A stretch of 9,710 nt of DNA from Gammaproteobacteria bacterium (GTDB taxonomy: Bacteria > Pseudomonadota > Gammaproteobacteria > Pseudomonadales > Azotimanducaceae_A), in NCBI GenBank assembly GCA_012960755.1, contig DUAT01000085.1:1-9710 (forward strand), in the 5' to 3' direction. The translations under genes and the position numbers were made by a program. The notes under the pieces were generated by a model. That model was not told where the DNA came from. It saw only the letters and a program-made list of their open reading frames with translations, and ran no database searches. Shown here in pieces: positions 1 to 7,274 of the stretch (position 1 is the first letter of the stretch; each line of letters starts with the position of its first letter).

Positions 1-105
1 TACGATTAGCTGTTGCCGAAGTGCAAGATTCTCAGCAGTTAGATAGGCGACGACATCAAGCTTGCCTGTAAGCCAATCGTGGAATATATGGATGAAACAC
101 AACAT
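1..105 (-). CDS. N-terminus of an integrase-type IS transposase, cut by the left edge of the window
   Basis: Reading the minus strand from an ATG at 105-103 gives 35 open codons that run off the window. The segment AYLTAENLALRQQLIV near its end matches the N-terminal signature of the rve/integrase-core transposases and aligns with VMAESIAMKHQLIV in the complete transposase at 5582-6676. This is therefore a third, divergent member of the same transposase family in the window. Only the N-terminal lead-in is visible; the DDE catalytic domain, if present, lies to the left. The reading frame is too short for ordinary ORF detection. The start is supported by the family-like spacing between the methionine and the AEN-LALRQQL motif, with only a weak Shine-Dalgarno-like GGTG just upstream. 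Whether the full gene is intact cannot be judged. Confidence 0.6.
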   Translation of the reverse strand, partial: MLCFIHIFHDWLTGKLDVVAYLTAENLALRQQLIV

Positions 106-238
106 CACCAAACACTAATCTGGAAATGCCTGAAACGCAATGCCATCAACGTGTACGAATATTTGCGAAGGACAAGGTTTTAGGATTGGATAGCTGTTTC
201 ACTTTTAATCGGAGGCGGTTGGGACCTGGGCGACCCCC

Positions 239-418
239 TTATGTGATCGAGGAACCTAACGGGCTGTATTGCGCTTCCAGTTTGCTACTATCCAGCTGTT
301 CGAATAGTTCTGCATACAGATAACATTCATGATCATCGTCGAGTAGATCAAAAATATTGGCTGGAAATAACAGGCTTTGCTTGAACTCAATCGGACTCGA
401 CTTGAAGGGAGGGGGCAA
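239..418 (-). pseudogene. Truncated IS1182-like transposase (N-terminal fragment)
   Basis: The minus-strand frame ending at a TAA at 241-239 reads through FKQSLLFPANIFDLLDDDHE and then YLYAELFEQLDSSKLEAQYS. This matches the known N-terminal pattern of IS1182/DUF772-type transposases: a short FKQ..LFP motif, a D-DH-E segment, a helix with F-QLD, then the YSP-G motif. After YSPLG the family normally continues with a conserved AYHP-type block, but here the protein reads SSIT and stops. The fragment is thus cut at about residue 55 of a protein that is usually over 400 residues long. The frame stays open to about 445 without an ATG; the TTG at 418-416, preceded by AAGG, is the best start guess but is uncertain. 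It is non-functional as it stands. The call rests on remembered family patterns, not on an alignment. Confidence 0.55.
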
Positions 419-532
419 CGGGAAACCTTGCTGGTTTTGGTTTGGTCTATTTTAACAGAATAAGACTCTCAGCATGCGTTAGAATCTGACAAATTCAAGG
501 CTGAGCAAATTTAGTCATTCTCGGTCAGCCAC

Positions 533-1003
533 CTAGTCATGGTTCGCGTCGGTCTCGCTTGCTAAATTTTGGTGCGCAATATGAAGTAATCTGGTGAGAG
601 CCTTTCGATCCACACCGCTCATTCCACCAGTTACAATGCGGCCGATTTCATCGGCAATATCTTGTAGTGGGCCTATCAGAGGCGTTACTTTCGGGGTCAG
701 GAACACCCGTTTCGCCCGCCTATCCTTCTTGTCGTTCCTGCGCTCTACCCAGTCATCCTCCTCAAGTCGGTCAATCAGTTTGCCAAGTGGAGGCTTTGCA
801 ATGGACAAGGTCTCGGCAAGCTGTGTCTGTGTTTGGCCATCATCCTGATAGAGCAGATACAGTACTTGCCATTGGGAACGGGTCAACCCCACATTTTTGA
901 TTCGTCGATTGAAGATCCTGCTCATCATAAGACTTGTTTCATGAACCAAACCGAAAACGGTTTGCTCGCGGATTTGTATCGATTTGTTCGAAAGCGTTGG
1001 CAT
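533..1003 (-). CDS. MarR-family winged-helix transcriptional repressor
   Basis: This 156-residue protein has the size and layout of MarR regulators, which act as cytoplasmic dimers and usually repress a neighbouring efflux or detoxification operon until a small phenolic or toxic ligand binds. The winged helix spans roughly residues 40-105. The sequence LTRSQWQVLYLL is the helix before the HTH, QTQTQLAETLSIAKPPLGKL covers the HTH with its recognition helix, and DRRAKRVFLT is the beta wing with the typical D-R-A-K/R pattern. Flanking N- and C-terminal helices would form the dimer interface. The gene is divergent from the adaptor-permease operon at 1105-5375, and the 101-bp spacer carries a palindrome between opposed -10 boxes, so it probably represses the pump and itself. 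The start at 1003 has a weak Shine-Dalgarno (ACGGAA). Family assignment is secure; the ligand is unknown. Confidence 0.93.
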   Translation of the reverse strand: MPTLSNKSIQIREQTVFGLVHETSLMMSRIFNRRIKNVGLTRSQWQVLYLLYQDDGQTQTQLAETLSIAKPPLGKLIDRLEEDDWVERRNDKKDRRAKRVFLTPKVTPLIGPLQDIADEIGRIVTGGMSGVDRKALTRLLHIAHQNLASETDANHD

Positions 1004-1015
1004 ATTCCGTAGTCT

Positions 1016-1043
1016 ATTATAAACTAACTACAGTTACTATAAT
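1016..1043. promoter_or_regulatory. Divergent promoter boxes around a candidate MarR operator
   Basis: A perfect TATAAT lies on the plus strand at 1038-1043, facing the efflux operon, and another on the minus strand at 1016-1021, facing the marR-type gene. Between and overlapping them, 1020-1041 is a 22-bp imperfect palindrome centred on AC at 1030-1031; its inner arms TAACT/AGTTA are perfect and 8 of 10 arm positions pair. No convincing -35 hexamer is visible for either direction at 16-18 bp spacing. A dimeric repressor bound here would cover both -10 boxes. Operator function is inferred from position and symmetry. Confidence 0.6.
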
Positions 1044-1052
1044 CCTGATCAT

Positions 1053-1070
1053 ATAAACTGAGATTACTAT
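1053..1070. promoter_or_regulatory. Possible second operator half-site pair
   Basis: This segment repeats the outer parts of the palindrome at 1019-1040: both begin ATAAACT and end TTACTAT, with 8 bp between them in the first copy and 4 bp in the second. It lies between the plus-strand -10 box and the adaptor start codon. It may be a second, weaker repressor site or a chance AT-rich resemblance. Confidence 0.3.
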
Positions 1071-1104
1071 GTCAGGCAACTCATCAACCAGCAAATGGTG
1101 ACAG

Positions 1105-2256
1105 ATGCTGTTAATCACCAATGATTCTGCAACTTCTTCGATTTACCGGCCCAGGTTCTTCGCATTCGTTTTCATTGCATTTTTTTCCCTGTTCCAGTCT
1201 GGCTGTGAACAGGAAAGTCAGGCTTTGGAGACTTCAGCCTTAAATAGCCTTCAAAACACTGCACCGACGACTGTTATTGCGTTGCACCCAACACTGACCG
1301 AGATCGTTGATCCCATCGTTATTACCGGCACAATTCTCGCTCACAAAACAACTGATCTCGTACCCCTGGTTGGTGGGTTGGTAGAAAAAATCATGGTCGG
1401 GGTGGGACAACGCGTTACGAAAGGTCAACCGCTGCTTCGAATGCGCCAGCAGGATTTCGCAATCCGGGTTGAACGACTCTCACAGGCCGTTCGTCTTGCG
1501 GTGGCGGAGCAACGGAACGCGCGGACTGATCTCGAAAATGCAGTGACCCTGGTGAAGCAAAGTGGCCTCTCGCAAGAGCAGTTGGATGATCGGAAAACTA
1601 GATACGAAGCCACCTCTGCTCGGCTCGGTATAGCGCGAGCAAACCTCGATGAGGCGAAGCTGGCGCTGGATGATGCCATAACCCGGGCACCCTATGATGG
1701 GGTTATTACACAACGCAACATTGACGAGGGTGCGTACGTTTCAACTTTCATGCGCACCAGCGAGCCCGTGATGCAGATTCAGAAAATCGACATCATGGTA
1801 GCTGTCGTTTTTGTGCCAGAGGTACACCTTGGCTCAATCAAACTGGGTACCCGGGGGAAGGTAACGATTCCTGGCTTGAAAAAGTCCTATGAGACAGAAG
1901 TGTACCTCATTAACGATCGGATAGACGCAGCTACCAGGAGTATCGATGTTCGTTTGGGTATTCAGAATACTGACTACGAGATCAAGCCAGGTCTGTTTAT
2001 AGAGGTTGAACTCTATCCGGCGCCGCGCCTGGCACTGGTCTTACCAGCGGAAGTGATTCGCGGTCTTGGTGGGGACAAGTATGTGTTCGTAGTTAAAAAC
2101 GGTTTTTCAAAACGTCGAGCCGTCCAACTTCGAGAGATGGAGAATGGGCGAGTGGAAATTCTGTCCGGGCTGGACACTGAGGATTTTATTATCCAGGGTC
2201 CGGATCTGCATCTCGTCCAGGATAATGTGAGAGTCACCGTCGGAGCCACAGGCTAA
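1105..2256 (+). CDS. RND efflux periplasmic adaptor (membrane fusion protein), possible lipoprotein
   Basis: This 383-residue protein is the periplasmic adaptor of a tripartite efflux pump, joining the inner-membrane RND permease to an outer-membrane channel. A hydrophobic N-terminal segment (about residues 18-31) ends in QSGC with Cys34. This looks like a lipobox with an atypical -3 residue, so lipid anchoring is likely but not certain. Domains follow the family order. The first half-lipoyl motif is around 85-112 (VPLVGGLVEKI...GQRVTKGQPLL), then comes a coiled-coil alpha-hairpin (about 115-190), the second half-lipoyl motif at ITRAPYDGVIT (about 192-202) with DEGAYV, a beta-barrel (about 215-300) and a membrane-proximal domain to the C-terminus. 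The length is normal for the family. The stop TAA overlaps the permease ATG by one base (TAATG), which implies translational coupling. The start has only a weak GGTGA. The substrate cannot be told from sequence. Confidence 0.93.
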   Translation: MLLITNDSATSSIYRPRFFAFVFIAFFSLFQSGCEQESQALETSALNSLQNTAPTTVIALHPTLTEIVDPIVITGTILAHKTTDLVPLVGGLVEKIMVGVGQRVTKGQPLLRMRQQDFAIRVERLSQAVRLAVAEQRNARTDLENAVTLVKQSGLSQEQLDDRKTRYEATSARLGIARANLDEAKLALDDAITRAPYDGVITQRNIDEGAYVSTFMRTSEPVMQIQKIDIMVAVVFVPEVHLGSIKLGTRGKVTIPGLKKSYETEVYLINDRIDAATRSIDVRLGIQNTDYEIKPGLFIEVELYPAPRLALVLPAEVIRGLGGDKYVFVVKNGFSKRRAVQLREMENGRVEILSGLDTEDFIIQGPDLHLVQDNVRVTVGATG

Positions 2257-5200
2257 TGTGGATTTCTGATCTCTGTATTCGACGCCCTGTATTGGCGCTG
2301 ATGATGATCGCGAGTTTATTGGTGCTCGGGTTGATATCCATGGATCGCGTTGGCATCGACCTGTTTCCTAGTGTCGAATTTCCGTACATTTCCATCGAAA
2401 CCACACTGGAGGGAGCAAGTCCTGGTACCGTCGAAACGGAGATAACCGATCCATTGGAGGAAGAGGTAGTAGCGATTTCCGGGATAGAGAGCCTACAGTC
2501 AGTAAGCAGCGAGGGTTACTCTCACCTCTACATCGAATTTGGGCTTGAGGAAAATGTCGACGTTAAAGCACAAGATGTGCGGGACAAGGTCAATCAGGCG
2601 ACTGGAAATCTTCCCAAGGGCATTGACCTTCCCACGGTCAGCAAGCTTGATCCAGATTCGGAACCAATTCTAACAGTGATGTTATCCGGTCAACTCTCCA
2701 TAAGAGAGTTGACCGGATTCGCCAAAGACCATGTGAAGGAGCGATTACAACGCGTACCCGGTGTTGGCGGAATAAAAATTGTCGGCGGACGTGAGCGTGA
2801 AATTCGCATCTGGTTGGATGCGTTAAAGCTGCGTGGGTTTGGCATTACAGTCGACGATGTTACTAACGCAATTCGCCTCGAGCACGCAGAGATACCAGGT
2901 GGGCGAATGGACTACAAGGGCGGTCTCTCGGAATACACAATCAAAACGAAAGGTGAATTGAGTCGGGTTTCGGATTTCGGGGACATCGTCGTCGCCCAGA
3001 AAAAACCTGGCTTTGTTCGTGTACGTGACGTTGCTCGTGTCGAGGATGGCCTTGAAGACGAACGTTCGTACGCCGAGTTGGATGGGATACCCGGCGTTAG
3101 CCTGGAAGTTCGTCGACAGTCGGGCACCAACACAGTTGAAGTCGCCAGGGCAATTAAGGCCGAGTTGGCAAACATTCGAAGTGAAGCCCCATCTTATATA
3201 AGGCTCATTGTGGCACGCGATGTTTCCCGATTTATCGAGTCTTCTGTGCGAGATGTCACTGACGACATTATTCTCGGCATCGGGCTCGTTGTTATCGTCA
3301 CACTCGTTTTCCTGTTAAGCGTCCGCGCAACTCTAATTGTCGCAACCGCGATTCCTACTGCAATTATTGCAACATTTTTTGCTTTCTATGCACTCGATTT
3401 CACCATCAACATGATCACCATGGTGGCAATTTCCCTGACAGTAGGTTTGCTTGTTGATGATGCGATTGTGGTACTTGAATCAATACATCGGGAGGTAGAG
3501 GCCGGTGTTGACGTTAAGACTGCCGCTTCACGGGGAACCAGGAATGTGGCAACCGCCGTTATTGCAGCAACTCTATCGGTGATGGCTGTCTTCATACCAA
3601 TTGCATTCATGAGCGGCATCATCGGCAGGTTTTTCTACCAGTACGGCCTTACCATTGCCGTGGCAGTGGCCATCTCATTATTTGTGTCGTTAACCTTAAC
3701 CCCAATGCTGAGTTCCAGGCTTTTAAAACAACAATCGGGCGATGGATTTCTTTTTCGTGTCTTCAACGGTGGCTACGAAGCTTTAGAACGATTTTACAAA
3801 AATGCGCTCAAGCTATCTCTCCGCCTCCGTTGGCTTGTTCTGGTTATAGCGGCTGGTTCTGTTTATGTTGGTATTCATTTCGCTACTCAGATACCGATCG
3901 CTTTTCAATCAAAAACGGATAGGAGCGAATTTCTTGCCATCGTGGAACTTCCCCTGGGAACGGGAATTGTCGAAACCAAAAGAATTGGTACACGAGTCGG
4001 TAAAGCCATTCGTTCCCTCGATAATGTTGAATTAGTTTTTTTAAGTATCGGTGCTGATGCCCAGGGAAAGACCAATGAGATTAACTACTACATAGGCGTT
4101 ACACCAAAAGCACAACGAGATATCAAACAAGAGGTCATCCTTGATCGTGTTCGAGAAGAGATCACTGCAATCGTCCCGGAAGCCAAGTATGTCGGTATGA
4201 AGGAAATTTCCTGGTCCAGTAGCAGCAACTTCTTCACTGCGGATGTCGAGGTCGCGATGACAGGCCCTGACCTGGAACAACTCAACAACTACGCCGAAAA
4301 GATGATGGATCAGATGAAACGCTCCGAGATGTATATGGACATCAAATCGACTTTCGAACTCGGAAAACCCGAAGTGCAGGTACTGATTGATCGAAGACGG
4401 GCATCTGATCTCGGCATCTCAATACGAAATATCGCATCAACTGTAAGAGCCACCATCGGCGGAACGGACGTGACAACCTTCGAGGAGTTCGGATCGCGAT
4501 ACAACGTCAGGGCACGAATGGAAGAATCCTATCGGGATGATCTCAGCAAGTTTGGATTACTTCAGATTCGTGCTGCGAATGGAACCCTCATCGATTTCAG
4601 GAGTGTTGCAGAGGTTGTAATCGCAAGTGGACCGGCGCAGATTGACCGTCTAAATCGATCAAGGAAGATCTCGGTTCTCGGTAACGCGCCTGCCGGGCTT
4701 GCGGTAGGTGATTTGATCAACAAGATGGATGAAATAATCTCTGATTTGGACCTTGCTTCTGGCTACGAAGCCTCCTACCAGGGCGCATCCGAGCAGATTG
4801 GGGAGACAATCAAAGCGATATTATTTGCTTTTGGGCTTGCACTGGTTGCGCTCTATATGATCCTCGCCGGACAGTTCAATAGTTTTTCCCAGCCGATCGT
4901 GATAATGGCGACTGCACCATTGTCATTTGTGGGTGCATTCACCTTGCTGGCGCTGACCGGTGCCGAACTCTCACTTTTTGCCCAGATTGGAATGGTCGCT
5001 CTAATGGGTTTAGTAATGAAAAATGGGATCCTGTTGGTCGATTATGCAAACCAGGCCGTTGAACGTGGTAAGACGCTGGAAGATGCCATGATTGAAGCTG
5101 GTCAACTAAGGCTCAGGCCAGTACTAATGACAGCATTCTCGACAATATTTGGAATGGTGCCAATTGCACTAGCGACTTCTGACGGTGCTGAATTTCGAAC

Positions 5201-5375
5201 CGCCATGGGCATTATCGTGATCGGCGGATTACTTTCGTCGACTTTGCTAACCCTGTTTGTTGTTCCAACGGTCTACACATTATTTGGGGACGCCCAGTCG
5301 ATGCCTGGGCGGATCAAGCAAAGAATTACCGGCCAGCGCTCGCATCATGCGCAAACTGAAACAGTTAAAGCATGA
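2256..5375 (+). CDS. RND-family (HAE-1 type) multidrug efflux permease
   Basis: At 1039 residues this is a full-length inner-membrane proton/drug antiporter of the AcrB superfamily. It begins with the usual short amphipathic N-terminus and TM1 (about residues 12-32). A large periplasmic porter loop with PGTVETEITDPLEE follows, then TM2-6 (from about 335), a second porter loop, and TM8-12 (from about 850). The proton-relay residues are all visible: adjacent Asp401-Asp402 in TM4 (GLLVDDAIVVLES), Lys922 in TM10 (GLVMKNGILLVDYANQ) and Arg954 in TM11 (LRLRPVLMT). By family knowledge these correspond to AcrB D407, D408, K940 and R971. The gene overlaps the adaptor stop by one base and is followed by a strong terminator, so the operon has two genes. 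No outer-membrane factor is encoded here. HAE-1 is preferred over the heavy-metal (HME) class from its overall pattern; the true substrate is unknown. Confidence 0.95.
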   Translation: MWISDLCIRRPVLALMMIASLLVLGLISMDRVGIDLFPSVEFPYISIETTLEGASPGTVETEITDPLEEEVVAISGIESLQSVSSEGYSHLYIEFGLEENVDVKAQDVRDKVNQATGNLPKGIDLPTVSKLDPDSEPILTVMLSGQLSIRELTGFAKDHVKERLQRVPGVGGIKIVGGREREIRIWLDALKLRGFGITVDDVTNAIRLEHAEIPGGRMDYKGGLSEYTIKTKGELSRVSDFGDIVVAQKKPGFVRVRDVARVEDGLEDERSYAELDGIPGVSLEVRRQSGTNTVEVARAIKAELANIRSEAPSYIRLIVARDVSRFIESSVRDVTDDIILGIGLVVIVTLVFLLSVRATLIVATAIPTAIIATFFAFYALDFTINMITMVAISLTVGLLVDDAIVVLESIHREVEAGVDVKTAASRGTRNVATAVIAATLSVMAVFIPIAFMSGIIGRFFYQYGLTIAVAVAISLFVSLTLTPMLSSRLLKQQSGDGFLFRVFNGGYEALERFYKNALKLSLRLRWLVLVIAAGSVYVGIHFATQIPIAFQSKTDRSEFLAIVELPLGTGIVETKRIGTRVGKAIRSLDNVELVFLSIGADAQGKTNEINYYIGVTPKAQRDIKQEVILDRVREEITAIVPEAKYVGMKEISWSSSSNFFTADVEVAMTGPDLEQLNNYAEKMMDQMKRSEMYMDIKSTFELGKPEVQVLIDRRRASDLGISIRNIASTVRATIGGTDVTTFEEFGSRYNVRARMEESYRDDLSKFGLLQIRAANGTLIDFRSVAEVVIASGPAQIDRLNRSRKISVLGNAPAGLAVGDLINKMDEIISDLDLASGYEASYQGASEQIGETIKAILFAFGLALVALYMILAGQFNSFSQPIVIMATAPLSFVGAFTLLALTGAELSLFAQIGMVALMGLVMKNGILLVDYANQAVERGKTLEDAMIEAGQLRLRPVLMTAFSTIFGMVPIALATSDGAEFRTAMGIIVIGGLLSSTLLTLFVVPTVYTLFGDAQSMPGRIKQRITGQRSHHAQTETVKA

Positions 5376-5412
5376 ATTTTCTTCTCTGTCCGAGTCTTGA
5401 ATTCATAGCGAG

Positions 5413-5453
5413 CCGCCTACCACCACCTTTCCCGGTCGGTAGGCGGTTTTTTT
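5413..5453 (+). terminator. Rho-independent terminator of the efflux operon
   Basis: A perfect 9-bp GC-rich stem (CCGCCTACC at 5413-5421 with GGTAGGCGG at 5438-5446) encloses a 16-nt loop and is followed by seven T (5447-5453). It lies 37 bases after the permease stop codon, as expected for the end of this transcription unit. Confidence 0.92.
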
Positions 5454-5558
5454 ATCAAACATATATCGATATTAAACGATTAGCTGTATTTGGTATAGAA
5501 CAGGCTTTTGTTATTCGGACAGTACCTGATATAGGCGTCTGGATGCCATAACTGTAAT

Positions 5559-5583
5559 CCTGTCCTGTGCGATTTCCTAATTT
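5559..5583. repeat. IS terminal inverted repeat (transposase 3' side)
   Basis: The outer 13 bp are a perfect inverted match to 6746-6758, and the next 12 bp match at 7 positions. This end is also almost identical, over about 32 bp, to the end at 7787-7818 in the opposite orientation, with one visible mismatch. Confidence 0.85.
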
Positions 5584-6676
5584 AAGCTGCTACCGGGAGT
5601 TGATACAAGCCATTGCAACTTGATTCCCATCGATATTGATCCAGTGAAGCAACATTGTTGTCGGTGGAGTTTTCCTCGGCCATTCTTTTTGGTGTTTTCA
5701 TATTTAGTGATGAATGAGTCCGATTGTCATTATAATATTTCTGAAAACGATCAAGTTTTTTCTGTAAATCACAACTATTGAAAAAGATAACGTGATCCAA
5801 ATATTCTCTTCTGGTGGTGCCAATAACCCGTTCAATAAACGGATGTGATGTCGGAGTGCCAGGAACAGATTTCAATTCATGTATTTCAACAATCCGCAAA
5901 TTGGCTTTCCAACGATGAAAGAGAAATAGCGGATCATTGTCGGAACTTAGGTATTTTGGTAATGATTTCCCGGAGATAATTTTATTAAACATCCGGCAAT
6001 AAGCAACACCATCGCAATCACCAGCATGTACAGCAAAGCCAATAATCCTTCGCGTAAACTGATCAATGACGACCATCACCCAGTGAGATTTCAAGGTCGC
6101 CGATTCACATCGAAACAGATCTACTGCCCATAGGCTGTCCTTCACGTGACCGATGAACGTTAACCAGGACGGACCAACGCCAGAAGGCAAGGTGTGTTTG
6201 GTATTGCGCAATATTCTGCCAACCGCGAAACGACTGATAGTAATCCCAAAAGCTTCGAGTATCTGCATCGAAATACGACCATAGCCGAAAGATGGATTCC
6301 GCCTTTTCATTTCGACCACCAGATCAATCAAAACTTGGTCTCGTGCTTTTCGACCGGGAATTTTCTTAACCTTGTTCGAATAAAGTCTGCTGTATTTTCG
6401 TTTCACAAGTGCTTTATGGAAGGCAAGTATAGTGGCCGGTTTTACAATGACTGCCACCTTTTGGAGACGGCGTTCACCGATGAACAAAGTCAATATACCA
6501 AACAGAAATCGATCTCTTGTGATTAATGCGGGTGACCTTTTTTTACCACGATTCATGACAATGAGTTGATGCTTCATTGCGATCGATTCAGCCATCACCA
6601 GTTTCACTCCGCCTGGTTTCAGAAATTTGATTAGCGTGACAAAGCAGTGGGTTAGCAATTCGATGATTTCAAACAT
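5582..6676 (-). CDS. Integrase-core (rve) DD(35)E transposase
   Basis: This 364-residue transposase catalyses cut-and-paste or copy movement of the surrounding IS. The N-terminal region carries the signature FLKPGGVKLVMAESIAMKHQ and a helix-turn-helix-like part (FGYGRISMQILEAFGI, about 130-145). The RNase-H-fold catalytic core shows Asp186 (LWAVDLFRCES), Asp246 (LSSDNDPLF) and Glu282 (HPFIERVIGTTRREYLD); 35 residues separate the last two, as in the rve family. The C-terminus ends YRW...CNGLYQLPVAA. The frame is open upstream to 6820, but that extension crosses the IS end into flanking DNA, so I start at the internal ATG at 6676. The AGGA touching that ATG is too close for a good Shine-Dalgarno, so ATG at 6595 (MAESIAM) is an alternative. 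No frameshift or stop is seen; the enzyme may be active. Confidence 0.85.
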   Translation of the reverse strand: MFEIIELLTHCFVTLIKFLKPGGVKLVMAESIAMKHQLIVMNRGKKRSPALITRDRFLFGILTLFIGERRLQKVAVIVKPATILAFHKALVKRKYSRLYSNKVKKIPGRKARDQVLIDLVVEMKRRNPSFGYGRISMQILEAFGITISRFAVGRILRNTKHTLPSGVGPSWLTFIGHVKDSLWAVDLFRCESATLKSHWVMVVIDQFTRRIIGFAVHAGDCDGVAYCRMFNKIISGKSLPKYLSSDNDPLFLFHRWKANLRIVEIHELKSVPGTPTSHPFIERVIGTTRREYLDHVIFFNSCDLQKKLDRFQKYYNDNRTHSSLNMKTPKRMAEENSTDNNVASLDQYRWESSCNGLYQLPVAA

Positions 6677-6705
6677 TCCTGCTATTTTATCACATGCCTG
6701 ATACG

Positions 6706-6722
6706 CAACAGCTAAACTGTTG
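6706..6722 (-). other. Small stem-loop in the transposase leader
   Basis: A perfect 6-bp stem (CAACAG/CTGTTG) with a 5-nt loop lies between the IS end and the transposase start. In transposase mRNAs, leader hairpins can damp translation, especially of read-through transcripts. That role is an inference here; only the symmetry is seen. Confidence 0.35.
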
Positions 6723-6733
6723 TTTCTATTTGA

Positions 6734-6758
6734 AAATTTGCATTTCGCACAGGACAGG
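6734..6758. repeat. IS terminal inverted repeat (transposase 5' side)
   Basis: CGCACAGGACAGG at 6746-6758 is the exact reverse complement of 5559-5571, with weaker pairing extending inward to 6734. It lies 70 bases or more upstream of the transposase start, so any promoter for the transposase must lie within 6677-6758. Confidence 0.85.
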
Positions 6759-6821
6759 CGCGCCAGTAGTCCGCGCCCCCTTGGTTCCGAAGCGGATCGA
6801 GTCACTTGGGCGGCGGTCACC

Positions 6822-7196
6822 TTAGTCGATCGTATCGATTCTCAGCCAGGCCAGTGCGTCGGACATCTCGCGGAATACTCGGACCTCATCTGGCCCATCA
6901 CCGTTGAGCATCTCGAACATGCGTGCCAATCCGAAGAGCAGGTCGATGTCGCACACGACGGCCCGGCGGGCTCCTTTCTCAAAAGGATTATCCCGCACAA
7001 GTTGTCTCACGCAGGCGGTGGTCAGTTCCGCGGTGGTCACTTTGCGAAAGTCGAAGAGTTGACGAAATCCCGGATCGAATTCGGGATCAGCACTCAAACT
7101 TCGTTTGTGATCGAGCAAATCATCATCGATACAGGTGCCTGTCGCGACACTCAAAATCAGGTGGCGTGCTTTGTCGATTCGGTAGCTCGCGGGCAT
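6822..7196 (-). CDS. SpoIIAA/STAS-like small protein of unknown function
   Basis: This 124-residue soluble protein has no signal peptide or membrane segment. Its pattern recalls SpoIIAA-like (STAS-fold) proteins that are often annotated as hypothetical in proteobacteria: an N-terminal strand YRIDKARHLILSVATG, then DDDLLDHKRSLSADPEFDPG, a buried strand RQLFDFRKVTTAEL, a third strand RRAVVCDIDLLFG with a helix, and a C-terminal EMSDALAWLRI. STAS-like domains commonly mediate protein-protein contacts; no partner is evident. The frame is open to an ATG at 7250, but GGAGG (plus-strand CCTCC at 7201-7205) lies a few bases before the ATG at 7196, so I choose that start. The IS end at 6758 lies 63 bp past the stop, and the 24-bp repeat lies 54 bp upstream of the start, so this gene is sandwiched by mobile DNA. 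GC content is higher than in the neighbouring IS. Confidence 0.75.
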   Translation of the reverse strand: MPASYRIDKARHLILSVATGTCIDDDLLDHKRSLSADPEFDPGFRQLFDFRKVTTAELTTACVRQLVRDNPFEKGARRAVVCDIDLLFGLARMFEMLNGDGPDEVRVFREMSDALAWLRIDTID

Positions 7197-7250
7197 TTTT
7201 CCTCCAACAATTTTTACCATGATCGCGTTATAGTTTACCAATCTCCACAT

Positions 7251-7274
7251 AAAATCAGGAAATAGGCCAGAGGA
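7251..7274. repeat. 24-bp direct repeat, copy A
   Basis: These 24 bases, beginning AAAATCAGGAAATAGG, recur exactly at 7466-7489, 215 bp downstream in the same orientation. The last five bases overlap the left arm of the inverted-repeat element starting at 7270. Confidence 0.9.

Larger units (their letters stand above)
1..430 (-). mobile_element. Nested insertion-sequence remnants
   Basis: This stretch contains no ordinary gene but two transposase fragments in tandem on the minus strand: an IS1182-like N-terminus (239-418) directly followed by the 5' end of an integrase-type IS (1 to about 240). The IS1182-like homology stops at about 250 where the second element appears to begin, which suggests that the integrase-type IS inserted into the older transposase gene. 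Positions 106-238 would be the untranslated 5' end of the inner element. I could not identify its terminal repeat, so the junction is approximate. Positions 431-532 show no coding signal. Confidence 0.5.
5559..6758 (-). mobile_element. Complete 1.2-kb insertion sequence with integrase-type DDE transposase
   Basis: The element is bounded by CCTGTCCTGTGCG at 5559-5571 and its exact reverse complement at 6746-6758. The symmetry continues imperfectly to about 25 bp (further matches around AATTT). The enclosed 1200 bp hold one transposase gene on the minus strand, whose stop codon lies at the inner edge of the left repeat. No target-site duplication is evident: the left flank ends GTAAT and the right flank begins CGCGC. 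Either the insertion is old, or one flank has been replaced by recombination. The same outer end recurs at 7806-7818. The exact ISfinder family (IS481/IS3-like or unclassified) is not certain. Confidence 0.85.

Noticed and set aside
126..323. 65-residue plus-strand open frame
   Set aside because: It runs antisense to the IS1182-like fragment and across the inner IS junction, and shows no recognisable protein pattern.
468..505. Hairpin CTCAGC/GCTGAG as terminator of the marR-type gene
   Set aside because: The stem is only 6 bp around a 26-nt loop, with no T run on the minus strand.
1069..1101. Ten-codon leader peptide before the adaptor gene
   Set aside because: It has no Shine-Dalgarno, no regulatory codon run and no attenuator hairpins; a short frame like this is expected by chance.
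6677..6820. N-terminal extension of the transposase by 48 residues to an ATG at 6820
   Set aside because: It would start outside the IS, beyond the inverted repeat at 6758, and family members begin close to the PGG-AES motif.
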